From contig CAKTRJ010000014.1 in the NCBI GenBank assembly GCA_934597345.1, positions 1 through 55,281 of the forward strand: DNA of 55,281 nucleotides, in the 5' to 3' direction. Under the pieces are notes generated by a model, which was given only the letters and a program-made list of their open reading frames with translations, searched no databases and was not told the origin of the DNA. Positions 23,130 through 31,317 of the stretch are shown one piece after another. A program made the position numbers and the translations under genes. The stretch's first letter is position 1. Every line of letters starts with the position of its first letter. Source of the DNA: an uncultured Oscillospiraceae bacterium (GTDB lineage: Bacteria > Bacillota > Clostridia > Oscillospirales > Oscillospiraceae).

Positions 23130-23885
23130 GTGGCAAAAATCGTAGCGATCGTGAATCAGAAGGGCGGCGTGGGCAAGACCACCACCTGCGTCAATCTGGC
23201 GGCCGCCGTGGCCCAGACGGGCAAGCGGGTGCTGCTGTGCGACTTTGACCCCCAGGCCAACGCCACCAGCGGCATGGGCGTGGACAAAACCGTTTCCAAC
23301 GGTGTATATGACGTGATCATCAACGGCGTGGACACGGAAAAGGCCATCGTTTCTACCCCGTTCGGCGACGTGCTGCCCAGCAGCAAGGCGCTGGCCGGGG
23401 CAGGCGTGGAGATGATCAATCTGCCCGACCGGCAGTTCCTGCTGAAGAAGGCGCTGAGCCGCGTGGCGGATCAGTATGACTTCATCTTCATCGACTGCCC
23501 CCCCTCCCTGGAGCTGCTGACGCTGAACGCGCTGTGCGCCGCCCACTCCCTGCTGGTGCCGGTGCAGGGCGAGTATTTCGCGCTGGAGGGTCTCAGCGAT
23601 CTGATGAACACGGTGCGTCTGGTGCGCCGGGGCATGAACCCCGAATTGCAGATCGAGGGCGTGCTGCTGACCATGTTTGACGGCCGCACCAACCTGAGCA
23701 TCCAGGTGGCCCAGGAGATCAAGCGCTTCTTCCCCGGCAAGGTCTACGCCACCGTCATTCCCCGCAATATCCGTCTCAGCGAAGCGCCCAGCCACGGCAA
23801 GCCCATCTGCGGCTATGACTGCACCTGCCGGGGCGCGGAGGCCTACGCCGCGCTGGCGGTGGAGTTCCTGCGCAAGAACCGCTGA
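23130..23885 (+). CDS. parA: Chromosome partitioning ATPase ParA/Soj
   Basis: The product of about 251 residues starts AKIVAIVNQKGGVGKTTTCVNL with the deviant Walker A box KGGVGKTT, has Walker A' CDFDPQANAT and Walker B FIFIDCPPSLELL, and ends without a helix-turn-helix domain, as in chromosomal Soj. It cycles between ATP-dimer on the nucleoid and monomer, moving ParB-parS complexes and regulating DnaA. I prefer the GTG at 23130, nine bases after GCGAGG; an ATG at 23121 adds three residues (MKN) but abuts that site. parB follows after 35 bp. Confidence 0.94.
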   Translation: MAKIVAIVNQKGGVGKTTTCVNLAAAVAQTGKRVLLCDFDPQANATSGMGVDKTVSNGVYDVIINGVDTEKAIVSTPFGDVLPSSKALAGAGVEMINLPDRQFLLKKALSRVADQYDFIFIDCPPSLELLTLNALCAAHSLLVPVQGEYFALEGLSDLMNTVRLVRRGMNPELQIEGVLLTMFDGRTNLSIQVAQEIKRFFPGKVYATVIPRNIRLSEAPSHGKPICGYDCTCRGAEAYAALAVEFLRKNR

Positions 23886-23920
23886 GCGGTATCATTTCCA
23901 ACGAAAGGAGTACGGGATAT

Positions 23921-24781
23921 ATGGCAAAAATGAAGGGTCTCGGCAAGGGCCTTGACGCCCTGCTGGGCGACGATTTTACCAACGAGCCGGAGGTCAAGAG
24001 CAGCCTCTTCCTCCCCATCTCTCAGGTGGAGAGCTGCGCCTCCCAGCCCCGGAAGCAGTTCGATCCCGACGCGCTGGCCGATCTGGCGGACTCCATCCGG
24101 CAGCACGGCATTATCCAGCCGCTGACGGTGCGGAAGCTGCAATCCGGCTATTACCAGATCATCGCCGGTGAGCGCCGCTGGCGGGCCGCCCGGATGGCGG
24201 GCCTCAGTCAGGTGCCGGTGGTGGTCATCGAGGCCGACGACCGCAAGGCCATGGAGCTGGCCATGATCGAAAACCTCCAGCGTGAGGACTTGAACCCCAT
24301 GGAGGAGGCCGAGGGCTATCACACGCTGATGGAGCAGTACGGCCTGACCCAGGAGGAGACCTCCCAGCGGGTGGGCAAGTCCCGCAGCGCCGTGGCCAAC
24401 GCGCTGCGGCTGCTGAACCTCTGCAAGGAGGTACGCGCGCTGGTGGAGGAGGGCAAGCTGACCGGCGGTCATGCCCGGGCGCTGGTGCCGCTGACGGCGG
24501 AGATGCAGCAGAAGGCCGCCGCTGTGATCGTTAAGGACGATCTCTCCGTCCGCCAGACGGAGCTGCTGGTGAAGAAGCTGACGGCGGAGAAGAAGGACAA
24601 GCCCGCCAAGGACCCCACCGCCGTGGACTACGCCGCCGAGGCCGCCCGGGAGCTGGGTGAGCGTCTGGGCCGCCCCTGCAAGATCGTCACTGGAAAGAAA
24701 AAGGGCCGCATCGAGCTGGAGTACTTCGGCATGGACGATCTCAACGCCCTGCTGGAGGCCCTGCATCAGATGAAGCACTGA
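23921..24781 (+). CDS. parB: Chromosome partitioning protein ParB/Spo0J
   Basis: The 286-residue protein starts with the ParA-interacting segment MAKMKGLGKGLDALL, followed by the CTP-binding domain with QPRKQF, GIIQPLTVRK and GERRWRAARMAGL, a helix-turn-helix region (RVGKSRSAVANALRLLNL) and a C-terminal dimerisation domain. ParB loads at parS as a CTP-driven clamp and organises the origin region. GAAAGGAG precedes the ATG. parS sites lie on both sides of the operon, the last one one base after the stop codon. A paralogue (noc) is at 9.1 kb. Confidence 0.95.
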   Translation: MAKMKGLGKGLDALLGDDFTNEPEVKSSLFLPISQVESCASQPRKQFDPDALADLADSIRQHGIIQPLTVRKLQSGYYQIIAGERRWRAARMAGLSQVPVVVIEADDRKAMELAMIENLQREDLNPMEEAEGYHTLMEQYGLTQEETSQRVGKSRSAVANALRLLNLCKEVRALVEEGKLTGGHARALVPLTAEMQQKAAAVIVKDDLSVRQTELLVKKLTAEKKDKPAKDPTAVDYAAEAARELGERLGRPCKIVTGKKKGRIELEYFGMDDLNALLEALHQMKH

Positions 24782-24782
24782 G

Positions 24783-24798
24783 TGTTTCACGTGAAACA
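24783..24798. promoter_or_regulatory. parS site 3
   Basis: TGTTTCACGTGAAACA begins directly after the parB stop codon (TGAGTGTTTC), about 1.8 kb from sites 1 and 2. Confidence 0.93.
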
Positions 24799-24829
24799 TA
24801 GATTCCCTGTTGCGCTGCAAAACATGAAG

Positions 24830-24871
24830 TACGGATTCCCACACCAGTGTGAGCACTGGTTCGGAATGACA
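24830..24871. repeat. Intergenic repeat family D, truncated inverted copy
   Basis: TACGGATTCCCAC, ACCAGTG-TGAG-CACTGGT and TCGGAATGACA repeat in reverse order the ends of the copies at 144 and 10898. Confidence 0.6.
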
Positions 24872-24912
24872 GAAAAAACGACAACCTATATCACATAAGA
24901 GGTAGATCAACC

Positions 24913-26235
24913 ATGCTTGATATCAAATTTGTCCGGGAAAATCCCGATATTGTCAAAGAAAACATCCGCAAGAAGTTCCAGAACGCCAAGCTGCCGCTGG
25001 TGGACGAGGCCATCGCGCTGGACGCCCAGCGCCGCCAGGCCATCGCCGACGGCGAGGCTTTAAAGGCCGAGCGCAATAAGCTGTCCAAGGCCAACGGCCC
25101 GCTGTTCGGCAAGCTGAAGAAGTGCGCCGACGAGGCGGAGAAAGCCGCCATCCAGGCCCAGATCGACGCCAACAACGCCGCCGTCAAGGCCGACGCCGAC
25201 CGCATGGCCACGCTGGAGGCCCAGAAGGAGCAGGCCGAGGCCGCCCTCAACAAGATCATGCTGGTGATCCCCCAGATCATCGACGAAAGCGTCCCCATCG
25301 GCCCCGACGACAGCTGCAACGTGGAGGTGGAGCGGTTCGGCGAGCCGAAAACCCCCGATTTCGAGGTGCCCTACCACACTGATATCATGGAGCGGTTCGA
25401 CGGCATTGATCTGGACGCGGCGGGCCGGGTGTCCGGCAGCGGCTTCTACTACCTGCTGGGCGACATCGCCCGGCTCCATGAGGCGGTGCTGGCCTACGCC
25501 CGCGACTTCATGATCGACAAGGGCTTCACCTACTGCATCCCCCCCTTCATGATCCACGGCAACGTGGTGGAAGGCGTTATGAGCCAGACCGACATGGACG
25601 CCATGATGTATAAGATCGAGGGCGAGGATCTGTACCTGATCGGCACCAGCGAGCACTCCATGATCGGCAAGTTCATCGACCAGATCCTGCCGGAGGACAA
25701 GCTGCCCCAGACCCTGACCTCCTACTCTCCCTGCTTCCGCAAGGAGAAGGGCGCTCACGGCATCGAGGAGCGGGGCGTGTACCGCATCCACCAGTTTGAA
25801 AAGCAGGAGATGATCGTGGTCTGCAAGCCCGAGGACTCCAAGGCGTGGTACGAGAAAATGTGGCGTTACAGCGTGGAGCTGTTCCGCAGTCTGGATATCC
25901 CCGTGCGGCAGCTGGAGTGCTGCTCCGGCGATCTGGCCGACCTGAAGTGCAAATCCTGCGACATCGAGGCATGGTCGCCCCGCCAGCAGAAGTACTTTGA
26001 GGTGTGCTCCTGCTCCAATCTGGGCGACGCGCAGGCCCGCCGCCTGAAGATCCGCTATAAGGACGAAAGCGGCAAAATGCAGCTGTGCCACACCCTGAAC
26101 AACACCGTGGTGGCCCCGCCCCGCATGCTGATCGCCTTCCTGGAGAACAACCTGCAAGCCGACGGCAGCGTACTGGTGCCGGAGGTGCTGCGGCCCTATA
26201 TGGGCGGCAAGGCGCGGCTGCTTCCCAAGCATTAA
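24913..26235 (+). CDS. serS: Seryl-tRNA synthetase with unusual motif 2 and motif 3
   Basis: The 440-residue class II synthetase has the N-terminal helical tRNA-binding arm (about 25-110, a long coiled coil) and the catalytic core with TSEHSMIGKF, FRKEKGAHGIEERGVYRIHQ (motif 2) and the motif 3 region around NNTVVAPPRMLIAFLENN. It charges tRNA-Ser and tRNA-Sec. Motif 2 and motif 3 differ from the usual bacterial form (HTLNGSGLAVGR and GRDTRGLIRQHQF), and extra Cys residues occur (ECCSGDLADLKCKSC and CSCSN). Clustered with parAB, as serS often is. No T-box is visible upstream. Confidence 0.93.
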   Translation: MLDIKFVRENPDIVKENIRKKFQNAKLPLVDEAIALDAQRRQAIADGEALKAERNKLSKANGPLFGKLKKCADEAEKAAIQAQIDANNAAVKADADRMATLEAQKEQAEAALNKIMLVIPQIIDESVPIGPDDSCNVEVERFGEPKTPDFEVPYHTDIMERFDGIDLDAAGRVSGSGFYYLLGDIARLHEAVLAYARDFMIDKGFTYCIPPFMIHGNVVEGVMSQTDMDAMMYKIEGEDLYLIGTSEHSMIGKFIDQILPEDKLPQTLTSYSPCFRKEKGAHGIEERGVYRIHQFEKQEMIVVCKPEDSKAWYEKMWRYSVELFRSLDIPVRQLECCSGDLADLKCKSCDIEAWSPRQQKYFEVCSCSNLGDAQARRLKIRYKDESGKMQLCHTLNNTVVAPPRMLIAFLENNLQADGSVLVPEVLRPYMGGKARLLPKH

Positions 26236-26284
26236 CAATTTGTAATCGCATGACTATACACAATGTATATAAGGAGCGCCGCAT

Positions 26285-26710
26285 ATGAAAAAGTTTTTCG
26301 CAGAATTTAAGGAGTTTGCCATAAAGGGCAACGTGGTGGACATGGCCGTTGGCGTGGTGATCGGCGCCGCCTTCGGCAAGATCACCACCTCTCTGGTCAA
26401 CGATGTGATCATGCCACTCATTGGGCTTTTAGTGGGCGGCATCGACCTGACGACGCTGAACATCGTCCTGAACAGCGCCGCCGTGGAGGAGGCCGGCGCC
26501 GACCCCGTCCTGCTGGGCATCGGGAACCTGCTGGCGGTGATTTTGGACTTTCTGATCATTGCGCTGGCGCTGTTTGCGGTGGTAAAGGCCATCAACAAGC
26601 TGCGCAGCATCGGCAAGGAGCCGGAGGAGCCTGTCGAAGAGGAAGCGCCCTCACCCACCAGCGAGGAGCTGCTGACGGAGATCCGCGACCTGCTGAAGGA
26701 TAAGCAGTAA
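26285..26710 (+). CDS. mscL: Large-conductance mechanosensitive channel
   Basis: The 141-residue protein begins [32 protein letters not shown], covering the amphipathic N helix and the pore-lining first membrane helix with its Gly/Ala-rich face; the second membrane helix is about 78-100, followed by a charged cytoplasmic helix with [12 protein letters not shown]. MscL opens under membrane tension and releases solutes during osmotic downshock. AAGGAG precedes the ATG. The stop overlaps the rsmG start (TAATG). Confidence 0.95.
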   Translation: MKKFFAEFKEFAIKGNVVDMAVGVVIGAAFGKITTSLVNDVIMPLIGLLVGGIDLTTLNIVLNSAAVEEAGADPVLLGIGNLLAVILDFLIIALALFAVVKAINKLRSIGKEPEEPVEEEAPSPTSEELLTEIRDLLKDKQ

Positions 26711-27408
26711 TGGAGCAGACACTGCGCGAGGGTCTGGCGGCGCTGGGTCTCCCCTGCTCCGCCGTACCACAGCTGCTGGATTTCTCCCGCCGGCTGCTGG
26801 AGAAGAATCAGGTCATGAACCTGACGGCCATCACCGCGCCGAAGGACGTGGCCGCCCTGCACCTGCTGGACTGCGCCGCGCTGCTGACGCTGGCGGACTT
26901 CCGGGGCAAGTCGGTGGTGGACGTAGGCACCGGCGCGGGCTTCCCCGGCATGGTGCTGCGGATGCTGCAGCCGGACTTCGACCTGACGCTGCTGGACAGT
27001 CTGGGCAAGCGCATCGACTGGCTGCGGGAAACCTGCGACGAGATGGGCCTTGCCCGCGTGGACTGCGTCCACGCCCGGGCCGAGGAGTTCGCCGCGGCGC
27101 ACCGGCAGAGCTATGATATGGCCACCTCCCGTGCGGTGGCGGCGCTGCCGCTGCTGAGCGAGCTGGCGCTGCCGCTGGTGAAGCCGGGCGGCTGCTTCCT
27201 GGCCATGAAGTCCGTGGACAGCGACGCCGAGATCGACAGCGCCCGGGGCGCCATCGGCCAGCTGGGCGGAAAGGTCGAGGCCATCCGGGATTACACCATT
27301 CCCGGCACGGAGGTGACCCACCGGGTGGTGGTCATCCGCAAGGTGAAGGACACCCCGCCCCAGTTCCCCAGAAGCTGGGCGAGGATGAAGAAAGCACCGT
27401 TGAAGTAG
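26710..27408 (+). CDS. rsmG: 16S rRNA (guanine527-N7)-methyltransferase
   Basis: The 232-residue protein matches RsmG/GidB: NQVMNLTAITAPKDVAALHLLD, SAM motif VVDVGTGAGFPGMVLRML, and SYDMATSRAVAALPLLSELALPL with the conserved SRAV. It methylates G527 in the 530 loop of 16S rRNA; loss gives low-level streptomycin resistance in many bacteria. The TAATG overlap with mscL indicates coupling, unusual for a gene that normally follows mnmG. The C terminus ends with a basic tail. Confidence 0.94.
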   Translation: MEQTLREGLAALGLPCSAVPQLLDFSRRLLEKNQVMNLTAITAPKDVAALHLLDCAALLTLADFRGKSVVDVGTGAGFPGMVLRMLQPDFDLTLLDSLGKRIDWLRETCDEMGLARVDCVHARAEEFAAAHRQSYDMATSRAVAALPLLSELALPLVKPGGCFLAMKSVDSDAEIDSARGAIGQLGGKVEAIRDYTIPGTEVTHRVVVIRKVKDTPPQFPRSWARMKKAPLK

Positions 27409-27413
27409 AAAAT

Positions 27414-27547
27414 AAGGCTCCCTTGTGTAAAGGGAGCTGTCAGCCGCAAGGCTGACTGAGGGATTGACCCAAGCGCTCAATCTGCCCTTAACAACCCCTC
27501 CGTCACGGCTTACGCCGTGCCACCTCCCCTTACACAGGGGAGGCTTT
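27414..27547. repeat. Intergenic repeat family A, standard copy
   Basis: The ends AAGGCTCCCTTGTGTAAAGG and CCTTACACAGGGGAGGCTTT are inverted. GCTGTCAGCCGCAAGGCTGA, CTGAGGGATTG, ACCCCTCCGTCACGGCTTAC and GCCGTGCCACCTCCC lie inside. Confidence 0.8.
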
Positions 27548-27590
27548 GGCTGATCATTTGGCCGCAAACGAATCCGAAAGGAGAACCCTC

Positions 27591-28334
27591 ATGGGCAAGA
27601 TCATCGCCGTGGTGTCCGGCAAGGGCGGCACGGGCAAAACGTCCTTTACCGCCTGCGTGTCGCTGGCGCTGGCCGCCATGGGCCACACCACCCTGGCGCT
27701 GGACTGCGACATCACCCTGCGGAACCTTGACCTGGCGCTGGGCCTGTCCGACAGCGCCGCCATGGATTTCTCCGACGTGCTGGAGGGCCGCTGCACGCTG
27801 ACCGAGGCCGCCGTCCCCCACCGGAAGTACCCAAAGCTCTCACTGCTGGCCGCGCCGCTGGCCCCGGTAGGCGCCCGCTTCTCGCTGAGCGCCATGCAGA
27901 CGCTGGCGCAGGAGATCCGGGAACGATACGACTACTGCCTGATGGACGCGCCGGCGGGACTGGGACAGGGCTTCCAGCTGGCCACCGCCGTGGCCGACAG
28001 CGTGGTGGTGGTCACCACCACCGACCCCGCCGCGCTGCGGGACGCCCAGCGCACCGTTATGGAGCTGCGGCGCTTCCCCTCCGGGCAGGTGCATCTGGTG
28101 GTGAACCGGGTGCAGAAGAAAATGCTCAAGGCCCTGCACACCACCATCGACGACGCCATGGACACGGCGGGGCTTCCCCTGCTGGGCGTCATTCCCGAGG
28201 ACGGCGACATCCCGCTGGCGCTGAACCGGGGCATCCCGTTACGGGACATCAACTACTACGGCCAGCGGGCCTATGAAAACATTGCCAAGCGCATCACCGG
28301 ACAACGCGCGCCTCTGCTGCGGGCCCGGTGGTAA
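27591..28334 (+). CDS. minD: MinD-like ATPase
   Basis: The 247-residue P-loop ATPase has the deviant Walker A SGKGGTGKTSFTACVSLALA, Walker A' ALDCDITLRNLDLALGL and Walker B YCLMDAPAGLG. The C-terminal segment AYENIAKRI followed by basic residues could be a membrane-targeting helix. MinD-type proteins position the division septum by membrane recruitment of MinC. No minC or minE is visible next to it; the domain order and AADxxxxVTTTDPAALRDA pattern nevertheless fit MinD better than Soj or MRP. GAAAGGAG precedes the ATG, and an mgsA-like gene follows, an association also seen in other Clostridia. Confidence 0.75.
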   Translation: MGKIIAVVSGKGGTGKTSFTACVSLALAAMGHTTLALDCDITLRNLDLALGLSDSAAMDFSDVLEGRCTLTEAAVPHRKYPKLSLLAAPLAPVGARFSLSAMQTLAQEIRERYDYCLMDAPAGLGQGFQLATAVADSVVVVTTTDPAALRDAQRTVMELRRFPSGQVHLVVNRVQKKMLKALHTTIDDAMDTAGLPLLGVIPEDGDIPLALNRGIPLRDINYYGQRAYENIAKRITGQRAPLLRARW

Positions 28335-28361
28335 ACGATACAAGATAAGGAGTGAACCCAT

Positions 28362-28778
28362 ATGAATATCGCCCTGATCGCACATGACAACCGCAAAGAG
28401 CTGATGGTTCAGTTCTGCACCGCCTACTGCGGTATTCTGGCCCAGCATACCCTGTGCGCCACCGCCAATACCGGCAAGCAGGTGCAGGAGGCCACCGGTC
28501 TGCCCGTACACCGCTTCCTGACCTTCGAGAACGGCGGCGGCCAGCAGATCGCGGCCCGCATCGCCTATAACGAGATCGACATGGTGCTGTGCTTCGACGA
28601 TCCCAACAAGCGCACCACCCACGAGGACATTCTGTATATCGCCAAGCTGTGCGATAAGAACAACATCCCCTTCGCCAGCAACGTGGCCACCGCCGAAATG
28701 CTGGTGCTGGGCCTGGCCCGGGGCGATCTGGACTGGCGCGACATCGTCAACCCCAAGACCAAGCCCTTCACGGCGTAA
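28362..28778 (+). CDS. mgsA: Methylglyoxal synthase-like protein lacking the catalytic Asp
   Basis: The 138-residue protein aligns end to end with methylglyoxal synthase: IALIAHDNRKELMVQF, EATGLPVHRF and ASNVATAEMLVLGL. MGS converts dihydroxyacetone phosphate to methylglyoxal. Key positions differ: the GGDQQ motif that carries the catalytic Asp reads GGGQQ (Gly60), and the phosphate loop TGTTG reads TANTG. It may be inactive, altered in substrate, or a regulator. AAGGAG precedes the ATG, 27 bp after minD. Confidence 0.8.
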   Translation: MNIALIAHDNRKELMVQFCTAYCGILAQHTLCATANTGKQVQEATGLPVHRFLTFENGGGQQIAARIAYNEIDMVLCFDDPNKRTTHEDILYIAKLCDKNNIPFASNVATAEMLVLGLARGDLDWRDIVNPKTKPFTA

Positions 28779-28803
28779 GAACGGGGCGTTTTCCAAAGAT
28801 CTC

Positions 28804-28879
28804 GTAGGGGCGACCCTTGCGGTCGCCCGCACGACCGCGTAAAGCCTCCAAATCGGGCGACCGCAAGGGTCGCCCCTAC
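28804..28879. repeat. Intergenic repeat family B, long inverted copy
   Basis: GTAGGGGCGACCCTTGCGGT and ACCGCAAGGGTCGCCCCTAC are perfect inverted complements around a central loop of about 24 bp. Confidence 0.8.
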
Positions 28880-28921
28880 AGACAGGATAATACCCCACAC
28901 CATACAAGGAGAGAGAAAACA

Positions 28922-29410
28922 TTGATACAGACTGCATTGAACTGGTTGTACGACAACCTCTATAACTACATGATCCCCGTCTGCGGCCTGTGCGTGCTGC
29001 GTGTGGTCGTCAGCTTTCTGGAGCTGGCTCACATGAAGCGCCTGCGGGACAAGAAGTTTGTGTTCCGCCGGGTCAGCACCCAGTACCGGGACATCGGCGC
29101 GTTTACGGGCCTGTTCATCGGCAGCGTGCTGATCTGCCTGTTCCCCAAGCTGGGTCTGCTGTTCGCCGTTGTGGCGGCGGGCCTGACGGTGCTGGGCTAT
29201 CAGATCGGCAAGCGCAAGGGCGACGAGGCTGACCGCATCTGGCAGGCGGTGGTCAACGAGCTGTCCCAGAGCGAAGACGCCCACAAGGTCAACGCCATCA
29301 GCGTCGAGAGCAACCTCCATGGTCTCATTGACACGCTGGATGTGTTCGATAAGGAAAAAACGCCGGAGGCGCCTGTCGAAGCGGCAGCCGCCCCGGAAAG
29401 CGAAGAATAA
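28922..29410 (+). CDS. Membrane protein of unknown function (TTG start)
   Basis: The 162-residue protein has a hydrophobic segment at about 15-36 (YMIPVCGLCVLRVVVSFLEL), a basic loop (KRLRDKKFVFRRVSTQYRDIG) and a hydrophobic hairpin at about 60-97 before an acidic C terminus. It should be a membrane protein with a cytoplasmic tail. TTG at 28922 is chosen as the start because AAGGAGAG lies ten bases upstream and the preceding DNA is a family B repeat; an ATG at 28970 is an alternative. It precedes hisS by 17 bp and may be cotranscribed. I do not recognise the family. Confidence 0.65.
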   Translation: MIQTALNWLYDNLYNYMIPVCGLCVLRVVVSFLELAHMKRLRDKKFVFRRVSTQYRDIGAFTGLFIGSVLICLFPKLGLLFAVVAAGLTVLGYQIGKRKGDEADRIWQAVVNELSQSEDAHKVNAISVESNLHGLIDTLDVFDKEKTPEAPVEAAAAPESEE

Positions 29411-29427
29411 TGAGAGGAAGATACCCC

Positions 29428-30783
29428 ATGGAGAAAATGAAGCCCCGGACGCTATCCGGGTTTATGGAGCTGCTGCCCGCGCCCCAGCAGCAGATGGAGC
29501 GGATGATGGACATCCTCCGCGGAACGTACAGCCTGTACGGCTTTACCCCGCTGGATACCCCGCTGATCGAGGCCAGCGAGGTGCTGCTGGCCAAAGGCGG
29601 CGGCGAGACCGAGAAGCAGATCTACCGCTTCACCAAGGGCGACGCCGACCTGTCCCTGCGGTTCGACCTGACGGTGCCGCTGGCCAAGTATGTGGCGCTG
29701 CACTACAATGAGCTGAGCTTCCCCTTCCGCCGCTATCAGATCGGCAAGGTCTATCGCGGCGAGCGTGCCCAGCGTGGCCGCTTCCGGGAGTTCTATCAGG
29801 CCGACATCGATGTGATCGGTGACGGCAAGCTGGACATCACCAACGAGGCGGAGATCCCCGCCATCATCTACCAGACCTTTACCGAGCTGGGCTTGAAGCG
29901 GTTCCAGATCCGGGTCAACAACCGCCGCATCCTCAACGGCTTCTACGCCATGCAGGGTCTCACCGAAAAGTCCGGCGACATCATGCGCACCGTGGACAAG
30001 CTGGACAAGATCGGCGCGGAGAAGGTGCGCACCCTTCTCACGGAGGACGTGGGCCTCACCGGCGAGCAGGCAGCGGAGATCCTCAAGTTCATCGCCATCA
30101 CCGGGGATAACGCACAGGTCATCGCCGCCCTGGAAGGCTACGCAGGCCGGAACGAGGTCTTTGACGAGGGTCTCGACCAGCTGAAGACCGTGGTGAAGTA
30201 CCTCTCCTCCTTCGGCGTTCCGGAGGAGAACTTCGCCGTTGATCTGACCATCGCCCGGGGTCTTGACTACTACACCGGCACGGTGTACGAGACTACCCTG
30301 CTGGATCATCCGGAGATCGGTTCCGTCTGCTCCGGCGGCCGCTACGACAATCTGGCGGAGTACTATACCGACAAGCAGCTGCCCGGCGTGGGCATCTCCA
30401 TCGGCCTGACCCGGCTGTTCTATGTGCTGGGCGAGCAGAAGATGCTGAACGGCGACCTGCCCACCGCGCCCTGCGATGTGCTGGTGCTGCCCATGACGGA
30501 GGAGCTGTCCCCCGCCATCGACGCCGCCACCGCCCTGCGCCGTGCCGGTATCCGCACCCAGCTGTATACCGAGCCCAAGAAGTTCAAGGCCAAGATGAAC
30601 TACGCCGACAAGCTGTCCGTCCCCTACGTTCTGTTCCTGGGCGAGGATGAGATCGCCGCCGGTATGGTGTCCTGCAAGAACATGACCACCGGCGCGCAGA
30701 CCAAGCTCCCCGTGGCCGACGCCATCGTCATGATCCGTCAGGATCTGGCCGAGCGCAACAAGGGCAAGGTCATCGTGGAGTGA
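29428..30783 (+). CDS. hisS: Histidyl-tRNA synthetase (archaeal/eukaryote-like sequence type)
   Basis: The 451-residue class II synthetase shows motif 2 in YQIGKVYRGERAQRGRFREFYQADID, the HisA motif RGLDYYTGTVYE and SVCSGGRYDNL, and an anticodon-binding domain from about 340. It charges tRNA-His. The LRFDLTVPLAKYVA motif and FREFYQADIDVIG are closer to the eukaryotic/archaeal HisRS pattern than to the usual bacterial LRPEGT form. The ATG at 29428 follows GAGAGGAAG. It stands 17 bp after a small membrane protein gene. No T-box is visible upstream. Confidence 0.93.
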   Translation: MEKMKPRTLSGFMELLPAPQQQMERMMDILRGTYSLYGFTPLDTPLIEASEVLLAKGGGETEKQIYRFTKGDADLSLRFDLTVPLAKYVALHYNELSFPFRRYQIGKVYRGERAQRGRFREFYQADIDVIGDGKLDITNEAEIPAIIYQTFTELGLKRFQIRVNNRRILNGFYAMQGLTEKSGDIMRTVDKLDKIGAEKVRTLLTEDVGLTGEQAAEILKFIAITGDNAQVIAALEGYAGRNEVFDEGLDQLKTVVKYLSSFGVPEENFAVDLTIARGLDYYTGTVYETTLLDHPEIGSVCSGGRYDNLAEYYTDKQLPGVGISIGLTRLFYVLGEQKMLNGDLPTAPCDVLVLPMTEELSPAIDAATALRRAGIRTQLYTEPKKFKAKMNYADKLSVPYVLFLGEDEIAAGMVSCKNMTTGAQTKLPVADAIVMIRQDLAERNKGKVIVE

Positions 30784-31317
30784 GAGGTTTCGCGCTTCCG
30801 AGCGCGAGTCACTTTTGGCCACTGTCCCAAAAGTGACCAAAAAGACAGCTTAAACCTGCGGTTTAAGAATCCGCCCACGCTATACCCTGTTCTTACTTGA
30901 CAATTTTTACCGCGCGTTCACAGAACACGGTTGATTTCGCTGCGTATGACGCATCGACTTCCCTCCTGCGCCGCTGCCGCTGACGTTCTCAACGGTAGAA
31001 CCAACAGCGTTGTTCGGCGCAGGCATCAGCGGCAGCGGCGCCGGTGCTGAGACGATCCTATTTACCATACGAAAACGAATATCTCACGCAAACGTGCGGT
31101 AAGTCTTTTCAAATCAGCACACAGTATAGCGCGCAAGGAGGTGCAGGAACCTTGGTTCCTGCTGGCGTTCTTTCCCCCTTTCTTTCGCTACTGAAAGAAA
31201 GGGGCCGTCGGAGACCGCTCCCGTGGCCGTAGCCACGAAAAGCCCCAGAATCAACAACAGCCAGTAATATCATTCTATATTTATACAAAACATTATCATA
31301 AAAGGAGAAAAAACAGT
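30784..31317. repeat. Repeat-rich 530-bp gap between hisS and aspS
   Basis: No gene is supported. The gap has a short palindrome around CTTTTGGCC..CCAAAAGTG (30807-30834), a 16-bp perfect inverted repeat GCGCCGCTGCCGCTGA at 30968-30983 with its complement at 31026-31041, and a hairpin CCCCTTTCTTTC-GCTACT-GAAAGAAAGGGG at 31175-31204. A TTGACA at about 30897 has no convincing -10. The aspS AAAAGGAG lies at the right end. Confidence 0.6.

Noticed and set aside
24799..31317. T-box riboswitches for serS, hisS or aspS
   Set aside because: No GGTGGNACCGCG-type core occurs in these intergenic regions; only glyS has one.
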